From Thermoleophilia bacterium (lineage in GTDB: Bacteria; Actinomycetota; Thermoleophilia; RBG-16-64-13), in assembly GCA_016929985.1 (NCBI GenBank), contig JAFGIH010000332.1, forward strand, positions 1 through 5,737: a stretch of 5,737 nucleotides of DNA. Reading direction: 5' to 3'. Both the position numbers and the translations under genes were made by a program. The notes beneath the pieces were generated by a model. The model worked only from the letters and a program-made list of their open reading frames with translations, was not told where the DNA came from and made no database searches. Within the stretch, counting starts at the first letter, position 1, and every line of letters starts with the position of its first letter. This document shows, piece after piece, positions 1 to 5,125 of this stretch.

Positions 1-2
1 CC

Positions 3-662
3 TGGGAGATCGAAGAGGCTGAGGAAGAGGGCGTGGTGTTCCACTACCTGGCTGCTCCCATGGAGTGCAAGGGCCAGGATGGGGTCAACGGCCTGGTGTG
101 CCAGCAGATGGAGCTGGGCGAGCCCGACGAGAGCGGCAGGCGGCGCCCTGTGCCCACCGACATGGCCCCGTTCGTGCTCACCGCCTCCAGCGTAATCTAT
201 GCCGTGGGGCAGAAGCCCGACTTCGAGCCCTTCAAGGCTGACGGCGAGATCCAGCTCAACAAGTACGGCTACATGGACGTCGACAAATACACCCTCATGA
301 CCACCAAGCCCGGCGTCTTCGTGGGCGGCGACGCGGTGAGCGGGGGCGGCACCATCATCGAGGCCATCAACGCCGGCAAGGTGGCGGCCAAGTACATCGA
401 CAAATACCTGCGCGGCGAGCCCGTCGTGGAGGACGTCGAGGACAAGACCCGCCGTCTCGCCATCTACCTGGGCGCTCAGAAGAGCTGGGACAAGCTGGCC
501 GAGAACGTGGATTACGGCACCCGCGTCCCGATGCCCATGGTGGAGCCGGAGGTGCGCAAGACCAACTTCGAGCCGACGGAACTCGGCTACACCCTGGAGC
601 AGGTGACCACCGAGGCTGATCGGTGCCTGCGGTGCCACAGGCCGATTCTGGTAGCGACCTAG
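3..662 (+). CDS. GltD/NfnB-like FAD/NAD(P)-dependent oxidoreductase, C-terminal part (5' end outside window)
   Basis: The frame is open from base 3, so this is the C-terminal 219 residues of a longer protein; an internal GTG at 33 is not the start. Visible motifs are those of the pyridine nucleotide-disulphide oxidoreductase fold in the glutamate synthase small-subunit group: VIYAVGQKPDF (end of the NAD(P)-binding region), then GVFVGGDAVSGGGTIIEAI and a following helix GKVAAKYIDKYL, which in this family bind FAD. The stretch with LGEPDESGRRRPVP is also typical. The extreme C-terminus has EADRCLRCH, a CxxC pair that could ligate part of an Fe-S cluster. In classical GltD such Cys motifs are N-terminal, so this is more likely a subunit of an electron-transferring or bifurcating complex than true GltD. 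Family assignment is firm; the partner and electron acceptor cannot be seen because the upstream genes are missing. The gene ends with TAG at 660-662. Confidence 0.85.
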   Translation, partial: WEIEEAEEEGVVFHYLAAPMECKGQDGVNGLVCQQMELGEPDESGRRRPVPTDMAPFVLTASSVIYAVGQKPDFEPFKADGEIQLNKYGYMDVDKYTLMTTKPGVFVGGDAVSGGGTIIEAINAGKVAAKYIDKYLRGEPVVEDVEDKTRRLAIYLGAQKSWDKLAENVDYGTRVPMPMVEPEVRKTNFEPTELGYTLEQVTTEADRCLRCHRPILVAT

Positions 663-675
663 GGGCTGGCGTCGC

Positions 676-694
676 GGGCTCGGGGCGCGAGCCC
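676..694 (+). terminator. GC-rich hairpin between oxidoreductase and acetyltransferase genes
   Basis: A perfect 7-bp dyad lies 13 bases after the oxidoreductase stop: GGGCTCG (676-682) pairs with CGAGCCC (688-694) around a 5-base loop. No run of T follows, so it is not a canonical intrinsic terminator. It could be an attenuating or RNA-stabilising hairpin, or the two genes could still be cotranscribed across the 58-base gap. Confidence 0.3.
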
Positions 695-720
695 CTCGCG
701 GACTCGGCCATGGAGGACCC

Positions 721-1260
721 ATGAACCTGAAGACTGAACGGCTCGACATCCGGCCCTTTCGCCCCGACGATTGGAAGGACCTGCACGAGTATCTCTCGCT
801 GCCCGAGATCTACACGTTCGAGCCGGGAGAGCCTGTCGACGAGGACGGCGCGCAGAGGCTCGCCCTCGAGCGCTCGCAAGGGGAGGACTTCCTGGCCGTC
901 GTCGTGCGCGACACGGACAAGATGGTCGGCCACGTCTACCTCGGGCGCGAGCAGCCGGAGTTCTTTCTCTGCTGGGAACTGGGTTTTATCTTCAACCCCG
1001 CCTATCAGAGGAGGGGCTACTGCACCGAAGCGTGCAAAGCGGTGAGGGACTACTCCTTCGACGTGCTGGGGGCGCACAGGCTGGTGGCCGGGTGCAGCCC
1101 AGACAACCCGGCTTCGTGGAGAGTGCTGGAGAAGATCGGCATGCGGCGCGAGGGAGTCTTCCTCAAGAACGCCTACTTCAGGCGCGGGCCAGACGGGGAG
1201 CCGCTGTGGTTCGACAGTTGGCACTACGCCATTCTGGAGTCCGACCCGAGACCCTCGTAG
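721..1260 (+). CDS. GNAT family N-acetyltransferase, RimJ/RimL-like
   Basis: This 179-residue protein has the usual length and layout of RimJ/RimL-type GCN5-related N-acetyltransferases, which move the acetyl group of acetyl-CoA to an amine such as a protein N-terminus or an antibiotic. It opens with TERLDIRPFRPDDW (residues 5-18), the typical first strand and helix. The acetyl-CoA loop is Q96-R-R-G-Y-C101 followed by TEA. The last position of the Q/RxxGxG/A motif is Cys rather than Gly or Ala, a mild departure. Motif B is NPASWRVLEKIGM (129-141), with the usual N..S.R.LEK.G pattern. GGAGG at 712-716, four bases before the ATG, supports the start. The substrate cannot be told from sequence. 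A degraded partial copy of this gene lies between the two downstream SLH genes, so it was probably once part of a duplicated block with them. Confidence 0.9.
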   Translation: MNLKTERLDIRPFRPDDWKDLHEYLSLPEIYTFEPGEPVDEDGAQRLALERSQGEDFLAVVVRDTDKMVGHVYLGREQPEFFLCWELGFIFNPAYQRRGYCTEACKAVRDYSFDVLGAHRLVAGCSPDNPASWRVLEKIGMRREGVFLKNAYFRRGPDGEPLWFDSWHYAILESDPRPS

Positions 1261-1307
1261 GTAGGCTTTTCTAGCTCGTAACGACCTCACCTGGATTGCC
1301 CTGAGTC

Positions 1308-1336
1308 TTGCACTTTGCCCACACCGGTTCTACCCT
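1308..1336 (+). promoter_or_regulatory. Candidate sigma70-type promoter of the first SLH/beta-helix gene
   Basis: TTGCAC (1308-1313) and TACCCT (1331-1336) are separated by 17 bases, the optimal spacing. The -10 fits TAnnnT and the -35 keeps TTG. The second SLH gene has TTGCGC, 17 bases and TACCCT at the same distance from its ATG. Similarity between the two upstream regions begins roughly at this -35 box. The promoter call is inference from motif, spacing and conservation. Confidence 0.5.
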
Positions 1337-1351
1337 CGAACCAGGGGGTAG
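1326..1351 (+). promoter_or_regulatory. Overlapping dyads on the -10/start region (operator-like)
   Basis: GGTTC (1326-1330) and GAACC (1338-1342) form a perfect inverted repeat whose 7-base centre is TACCCTC, so the candidate -10 box sits in the middle. A second dyad, CTACCC (1330-1335) with GGGTAG (1346-1351), extends by one T-G and one C-G pair around a 6-base centre and covers the expected transcription start. The second gene keeps both dyads with one imperfect position each. Such placement suits a repressor or MerR-type regulator, but no regulator gene is visible here. Confidence 0.3.
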
Positions 1352-1368
1352 GGCGTGATCCGGTAATC

Positions 1369-1394
1369 CGATCCCGCCTCCGCGAGCGGGATCG
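1369..1394 (+). promoter_or_regulatory. 5' leader hairpin, 9-bp stem
   Basis: CGATCCCGC (1369-1377) pairs perfectly with GCGGGATCG (1386-1394) around an 8-base loop, 20 bases before the ATG and clear of the ribosome binding site. In the paralogue the same stem has one A-to-G change that turns a T-A pair into a T-G wobble, so pairing is kept. It could stabilise the mRNA or modulate translation. It does not match the c-di-GMP (GEMM) or c-di-AMP (ydaO) riboswitch consensus as I know them. Confidence 0.45.
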
Positions 1395-1404
1395 CAGTCA
1401 CAGC

Positions 1405-1410
1405 GAGGTG
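1405..1410 (+). promoter_or_regulatory. Ribosome binding site deciding the first SLH gene start
   Basis: GAGGTG ends four bases before the ATG at 1415. The same motif and spacing occur at the paralogue (3076-3081). An upstream in-frame GTG at 1355 is closed off by TAA at 1364-1366, which rules out a longer N-terminus. Confidence 0.7.
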
Positions 1411-1414
1411 CATC

Positions 1415-2914
1415 ATGAGGCAGAGCGGCTCGACTCGGCGTCCGATCGTTCCCTACACCCGGTCCTCGCTGCGGGGCTCACGCGCCGCGCGAGCGGTCGC
1501 GACCACGACGGCACTTGTAGCCTTTGCTCTGGTCGCCCTTCTCGTCCCGGCTTCGCCGGCCTCCGCCTTTCCAGATGTCCCCAACGACCACCCGTATGCG
1601 CAGGCCATCAACGGGCTGTCGCAGATGGGCATCGTGGGTGGCTACACCGATGGCCGGTTCGGCCTGAACGACACTGTCAAGCGGGCCCAGTTCGCCAAGA
1701 TGATCGTCGGCGCGTTGGGGATCGACCCGGGCACCGCGACCGTCACTCGCTTCACCGACCTGGGGAGTCCGGACGCCAACGGCTATCCCCACAAGTACGT
1801 GCAGGCCGCCTACGACAACGGCATCACCAAGGGTACGAACACTGCGCAGACCCTGTTCTCACCGGGTAGTCCTATCCGGCGCGACCAGGTGATCACCATG
1901 ATCGTACGAGCGGCGCTCGCGGAAAGCTCCTCTGCTCTCGCGGACCCAAGAGCGGGTGCGGCCACCGCGTTCGCAGGGGTGGGTAAGCCGCACGGAAACA
2001 ACGTGCGCATCGCCGAGTTCAACGGCCTACTGAGAGGCTTAGTCGGGGTGGACCAGGGCTGGGACGTCACCGCGAATGCCACTCGCGGCGAAGTGGCTCA
2101 GATGCTGTGGAACCTCATTCCGGGCGACTTCACGGTGCTCGTAGACGGGACGGGTGACTACCCCACCATCGAGGATGCCGTCGCCAACGTCGGCCCGCGC
2201 GACTGGATCCACCTCGGCCCCGGTACCTTCACTCTCAAGGGTACTCTGACGGTGCACCATCCACTGCGTCTTGTGGGTGTGGGAGCGGAGGGAGCGCAGA
2301 CGACCACGGTGAGATACCCGGGAACGCTGATCGAAGCCGAGTCAACGCTGGTGGCTGTGGCGCGTGTGCGACTCCTCAGTACGTCGACCAGTATTGCCTC
2401 TAGCGTCGTGAGGGCAAGCGACTCCATGGTGATCCTTGAGGATTGCGACCTGTCCGGCGCACATCGAGCGGACGAGAAGGGCGGTTCCGGCCTGCGGCTA
2501 TCGGCGACGTCTGGAGGCATCGTCAGTCACTGCTCGCTCTACGAAAACGATCTCAATGGCGTTGAGGTTGGGGACAAGGCCTCGGTCGTCGTCCAGGAGT
2601 GCGACTGCTCGAACAACGGGCAGGGCGGCGTGGTGTTCTTCGACGATGCCACCGGCGTGGTCCGGGACTGCACCTGCAGCTCAAACGGCTACCATGGCAT
2701 CTCGGTGCAGGACCGCGCCGAGGTGACCGTGGAGGACAACCGATGCACCGACAATGTGCAAAGCGGCGTGGCGTTCTTCGGCGAAAGCTCGGGCACCGTT
2801 CAAGGCAACGAGTGCACGGGCAACAAGTTGGGTTTGTACATAGACACGAATGCTACGCCTTCCGTGGGGACGAATGTGCTTCGTGGCAATACCACGGACT
2901 ACTACAAGAAGTAG
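1415..2914 (+). CDS. Cell-surface protein: signal peptide, three SLH domains, right-handed beta-helix (paralogue 1)
   Basis: The protein has 499 residues. Residues 1-51 form a long Arg-rich n-region, a hydrophobic core (about 33-46) and a likely signal peptidase I site after ASA at 51. Three SLH domains follow at about 52-103, 113-167 and 184-235. Each starts near an F/G core and ends with the TRAE-like segment: TVKRAQFAKMI, PIRRDQVITMI and ATRGEVAQML. SLH triplets bind pyruvylated secondary wall polysaccharide in studied Gram-positives, so wall anchoring is expected. From about 239 comes a pectate-lyase-like right-handed beta-helix. Its entry DGTGDYPTIEDAV and LGPGTFTL are typical, and it ends in six coils of about 23 residues (359-499) with Asn and Cys ladders. 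No catalytic lyase or hydrolase residues are recognisable, so the role may be polysaccharide binding, degradation or structural. The closest relative in the window is the next gene. Confidence 0.9.
   Translation: MRQSGSTRRPIVPYTRSSLRGSRAARAVATTTALVAFALVALLVPASPASAFPDVPNDHPYAQAINGLSQMGIVGGYTDGRFGLNDTVKRAQFAKMIVGALGIDPGTATVTRFTDLGSPDANGYPHKYVQAAYDNGITKGTNTAQTLFSPGSPIRRDQVITMIVRAALAESSSALADPRAGAATAFAGVGKPHGNNVRIAEFNGLLRGLVGVDQGWDVTANATRGEVAQMLWNLIPGDFTVLVDGTGDYPTIEDAVANVGPRDWIHLGPGTFTLKGTLTVHHPLRLVGVGAEGAQTTTVRYPGTLIEAESTLVAVARVRLLSTSTSIASSVVRASDSMVILEDCDLSGAHRADEKGGSGLRLSATSGGIVSHCSLYENDLNGVEVGDKASVVVQECDCSNNGQGGVVFFDDATGVVRDCTCSSNGYHGISVQDRAEVTVEDNRCTDNVQSGVAFFGESSGTVQGNECTGNKLGLYIDTNATPSVGTNVLRGNTTDYYKK
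2489..2911 (+). repeat. Six beta-helix coils (about 69 bp each) in paralogue 1
   Basis: Coils begin with a Gly codon at 2489, 2558, 2627, 2696, 2765 and 2831; the fifth is one residue short. They follow a Gly-hydrophobic-x-hydrophobic start, a mid-coil Val, and a Cys or Leu at coil position 17. The second and third coils carry CxC at positions 15 and 17. The last coil ends in GNTTDYYKK, a cap shared with the paralogue except for the two lysines. Confidence 0.75.
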
Positions 2915-2932
2915 CAGCCTCCGCGCCACCGA

Positions 2933-2979
2933 CCGGGCGAGCCCGTCGACGAGGAGGACTTCCGAGCCGTCGAGACCCT
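2933..2979 (+). pseudogene. Collapsed fragment of a GNAT acetyltransferase gene
   Basis: Bases 2933-2955 match 823-845 of the acetyltransferase gene at 21 of 23 positions. Bases 2953-2972 match 882-901 at 18 of 20. The two segments are in the same order and join at a shared GGA, implying loss of 39 bases. Bases 2971-2979 also equal 1247-1255 near that gene's 3' end; this third match is only 9 bases and weaker. Read in the original frame the fragment gives PGEPVDEEDF against PGEPVDED...GEDF in the intact protein, and both differences in the first segment are synonymous. It has no start codon and cannot be functional. It marks a duplicated block whose second acetyltransferase was deleted. Confidence 0.65.
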
Positions 2980-3007
2980 TGCGCTTTGCCTACACCGGTT
3001 CTACCCT
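2979..3007 (+). promoter_or_regulatory. Candidate sigma70-type promoter of the second SLH/beta-helix gene
   Basis: TTGCGC (2979-2984) and TACCCT (3002-3007) are 17 bases apart. The -35 lies 107 bases before the ATG, exactly as in the first gene. The dyad over the -10 persists as GGTTC (2997-3001) with GAGCC (3009-3013), now with one T-G position. The adjacent CTACCC-type dyad has one A-G mismatch. Confidence 0.5.
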
Positions 3008-3039
3008 CGAGCCAGGGGGGAGGGCGTGATCCGGCAACT

Positions 3040-3065
3040 CGATCCCGCCTCTGCGAGCGGGGTCG
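3040..3065 (+). promoter_or_regulatory. 5' leader hairpin of the second SLH gene
   Basis: CGATCCCGC (3040-3048) pairs with GCGGGGTCG (3057-3065) around an 8-base loop, with one T-G wobble where the first gene has T-A. Position relative to the ATG is identical in both genes, which argues the structure is kept by selection or by recent duplication. Confidence 0.45.
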
Positions 3066-3085
3066 CAGTAACAGCGAGGTGCATC

Positions 3086-5005
3086 ATGAGGCAGAGCGGC
3101 TCGACCCGGCGTCTGATCGTTCCCTACACCCGGTCCTCGGGCCGGCGCTCACGCGCTGCAAGAGCGGTCGCGATCGCGACGGTGATTCTAGCCTTGGTGC
3201 TCGTTGGATTTCTCGTGCCGGCTACCCCGGCGTATGCCTTTCCAGACGTCCCGGCCGGCCACGCCTACGAGCAGGCCATCAACGGTCTGGCGGCGCGCGG
3301 CATCATCGGGGGCTACACCGATGGCAGGTTCGGCCTGAACGACACCGTCAAGCGTGCCCAGTTCGCCAAGATGATCGTGAACACGCTTGACATCGAGGTG
3401 GGTACGTCCACCACCACCCGCTTCACCGACCTGGGAGCTCCTGACGCCAACGGATATCCGCACAAGTTCGTCCAGGCGGCCTATGACAACGGCATCACCT
3501 ACGGCACCAATAGCGCCCAGACCTTGTTTGCCCCGGCGAACCAGATCCGCCGCGACCAAGTGATCAGCATGATCGTGCGGGGCACCAACAGCGTGTTCCC
3601 CGGGAGGCTCACCGATCCTGCGGCCGGCGCCGCCTCGCTCTTTTCGGGCGTCGGCGACCCCCATGGCGCCAACCTACGCATCGCGGAGGCGAACGGTCTG
3701 CTGGCCGGCCTCGTCGGCATGGGCGCGGGGTGGAACGTGACCGCGAACGCCACGCGGGGTGAGGTGGCCCAGATGCTCTGGAACCTCATCCAAGGCGAGG
3801 TCACGGCGAGTGAGGTCACGGTGAACTCCGACGGCAGCGGTGACTTCCCCACTCTGGATGCGGCCCTGGCTGCAGTAGCCCCGCACACGGTCATCAGTCT
3901 GGGTCCCGGCATCTACACTCTCGCAAAGACCGCGACGATCAGAACCCACCTGGAACTCATCGGCAGCGGCATGGAGGGAGCCAAGGCCACCACTGTGCAG
4001 TGTGCCGGTACGGTGGTGGATGTGCAGTCGACGTTCTTCTCGGCGCGCGACATACGTTTCGTGAGCACCGCAACCAGCGCCGGCTCCAATGTCATCCAGG
4101 CGCTCGATGCACGCCTCCATCTCGAAGACTGTTACTTCACTGGTGGCAGTCGGACCACTGAGCGGACGGGCTATGGACTCACGCTGCAAGGAGCCTCCAC
4201 GGCCGGCGTGTCAGGCTGTGTCTCGTCACAGAACGAGTGGGCTGGGATCGGAGTGACCGACACGGGTACAGTCACACTTGAAGATAACGAATGCTCGAAC
4301 AACAGCAACTGTGGCATCTCGATCTTCAAATCGGTTTCGGCGACGATCAGAGGCAACACGTGCAGCTTCAACGATCTCTACGGCATCAACATGCGGGATG
4401 ACAGCGAGGCCACCGTCGAGAACAACCAGTGTTCCGACAACCGCTCTTACGGCATCAGCCTCCAGGAGAGAACCAGGGCGACCATCAGAGGCAACACGTG
4501 TCACCGAAACGGACTGGAGGGTGTCGCCTTGGCGCATGACGCCCAGGCCACTATCGAGAGCAACAACTGCTCTTACAACACCAGCGGCATAGGGCTCTAC
4601 CAGAGTGCCGTGGCTACCATCAAGGGCAATACGTGCACATTCAACAGCTATCACGGCATGGACTTCCAGGATCAATCCAACGCGACCGTCGAGAACAACA
4701 CGTGCGCGGACAACACGCAGGCCGGCATCGCCATCCATGATGATGCCACTGCCACGATCAGAAAAACCACCTGTACCCGCAACGGCTACCACGGCGTCGC
4801 CGTGCGAGACCACGCCGTCGTGACCATCGAGAACTGCACCCTGACCTCTAATGATGAATGTGGTGTCCGGTTCTCAGGCTGGGCCTCCGGAGTTCTTCGC
4901 GACAGTGAGATCGCGTACAACACGTGGGGTATCTGTGTGAATGAACCTGCGCCCCCCACTATCGAGACGAACAACCTGCACGGCAACACTCACGACTACT
5001 ACTAG
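3086..5005 (+). CDS. Cell-surface protein: signal peptide, three SLH domains, extended right-handed beta-helix (paralogue 2)
   Basis: The protein has 639 residues. The ATG at 3086 is chosen because GAGGTG (3076-3081) precedes it and it aligns with the paralogue start. A GTG at 3026 is in frame, but the matching frame in the first gene is blocked by a stop, so the extra 20 residues are unlikely to be made. Residues 1-51 are a signal peptide ending PAYA, followed by SLH domains at about 52-103, 113-167 and 186-235. The SLH region is very close to that of paralogue 1, with the same KRAQFAKMI, IRRDQVI and ATRGEVAQMLWNL segments. The beta-helix starts near 253 (DGSGDFPTLDAAL) and runs to the end, with twelve coils from residue 364. 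It is probably a wall-anchored adhesin, polysaccharide-binding or polysaccharide-degrading protein; catalytic residues are not recognisable. The last coil ends GNTHDYY without the Lys-Lys of paralogue 1. Confidence 0.9.
   Translation: MRQSGSTRRLIVPYTRSSGRRSRAARAVAIATVILALVLVGFLVPATPAYAFPDVPAGHAYEQAINGLAARGIIGGYTDGRFGLNDTVKRAQFAKMIVNTLDIEVGTSTTTRFTDLGAPDANGYPHKFVQAAYDNGITYGTNSAQTLFAPANQIRRDQVISMIVRGTNSVFPGRLTDPAAGAASLFSGVGDPHGANLRIAEANGLLAGLVGMGAGWNVTANATRGEVAQMLWNLIQGEVTASEVTVNSDGSGDFPTLDAALAAVAPHTVISLGPGIYTLAKTATIRTHLELIGSGMEGAKATTVQCAGTVVDVQSTFFSARDIRFVSTATSAGSNVIQALDARLHLEDCYFTGGSRTTERTGYGLTLQGASTAGVSGCVSSQNEWAGIGVTDTGTVTLEDNECSNNSNCGISIFKSVSATIRGNTCSFNDLYGINMRDDSEATVENNQCSDNRSYGISLQERTRATIRGNTCHRNGLEGVALAHDAQATIESNNCSYNTSGIGLYQSAVATIKGNTCTFNSYHGMDFQDQSNATVENNTCADNTQAGIAIHDDATATIRKTTCTRNGYHGVAVRDHAVVTIENCTLTSNDECGVRFSGWASGVLRDSEIAYNTWGICVNEPAPPTIETNNLHGNTHDYY
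3797..3826 (+). repeat. 15-bp tandem duplication in the SLH/beta-helix linker
   Basis: GAGGTCACGG occurs at 3797-3806 and 3812-3821. The two 15-bp units 3797-3811 and 3812-3826 agree at 12 of 15 positions and encode EVTAS then EVTVN. Paralogue 1 has a linker five residues shorter, so this is a slippage-type duplication specific to paralogue 2. Confidence 0.7.
4175..5002 (+). repeat. Twelve-coil beta-helix array (about 69 bp each) with two-coil periodicity
   Basis: Coils start with a Gly codon at 4175, 4244, 4313, 4382, 4451, 4520, 4586, 4655, 4724, 4793, 4862 and 4928. Most are 23 residues, two are 22, and the last is a 25-residue cap. The core pattern is Gly-hydrophobic at positions 1-2, Thr-Ile/Val at 11-12, Asn at 15 and Cys or Leu/Ile at 17. 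DNA similarity is strongest between coils two apart: ATCAGAGGCAACACGTG appears in the coils starting at 4313 and 4451, and ACCGTCGAGAACAAC in those starting at 4382 and 4655. This suggests growth by a 138-bp, two-coil unit. Confidence 0.8.
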
Positions 5006-5028
5006 CGAGCAGCCGGACCGGCTGCCGC
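5005..5028 (+). terminator. Strong hairpin at the end of the second SLH gene
   Basis: GCAGCCGG (5009-5016) and CCGGCTGC (5018-5025) are perfect arms of a dyad beginning three bases after the stop codon. GCG (5005-5007) can add three pairs with CGC (5026-5028) past a bulged A at 5008. There is no T-run afterwards, so it is either a U-less terminator of the kind proposed for GC-rich bacteria or a 3'-end stabiliser. Confidence 0.45.
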
Positions 5029-5110
5029 GTGCATGTGAGGGATAGAGCGACCGGTGGCGAAGTAGTCTAGAACCCGACGGTCACGTCGTGGTCTAGCAGG
5101 ACCATCGGTG
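5029..5110 (+). other. Spacer upstream of the RCC1 gene
   Basis: No convincing -35/-10 pair is visible. GTCTAG occurs twice, at 5065-5070 and 5091-5096, 26 bases apart. A 5-bp dyad, CGACG (5075-5079) with CGTCG (5084-5088), lies between them. TAGTCT (5063-5068) could serve as a -10, but nothing acceptable lies 17 bases upstream. The conserved cassette found before the two SLH genes is absent here. Confidence 0.3.
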
Positions 5111-5125
5111 AAAGGGGTCGATCCC

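Noticed and set aside
367..1290. 307-codon open frame on the - strand
   Set aside because: It lies antisense to the oxidoreductase and acetyltransferase genes, has low-complexity Arg/Pro/Ala-rich composition and no recognisable domain. It is a typical shadow frame of GC-rich coding DNA.
1343..1414. c-di-GMP or c-di-AMP riboswitch in the SLH gene leader
   Set aside because: The expected leader of about 70 bases has only a simple hairpin, and the conserved core sequences of GEMM or ydaO elements are not visible.
2931..2947. Terminator hairpin after the first SLH gene
   Set aside because: The stem is short and bulged, has no T-run, and lies within sequence better explained as an acetyltransferase gene fragment.
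3026..3085. Longer N-terminus for the second SLH gene from a GTG at 3026
   Set aside because: No good ribosome binding site precedes it, the first gene has an in-frame stop at the equivalent place, and the extra residues would bury the signal peptide. ATG 3086 has the conserved GAGGTG.
2599..3390. 263-codon open frame on the + strand bridging the two SLH genes
   Set aside because: It overlaps both real genes out of frame and runs through the promoter region. Its product is Arg/Gly-rich without a domain, and the duplicated sequence explains its internal similarity to another shadow frame at 1315-1869.
4226..4813. 195-codon open frame on the - strand inside the beta-helix array
   Set aside because: It mirrors the repeat array of the sense gene; its apparent repetitiveness comes from the coils on the + strand.
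4175..5002. Regular direct repeats resembling a CRISPR array
   Set aside because: The 69-bp periodicity is in frame, diverged at DNA level, lacks unique spacers and encodes beta-helix coils.
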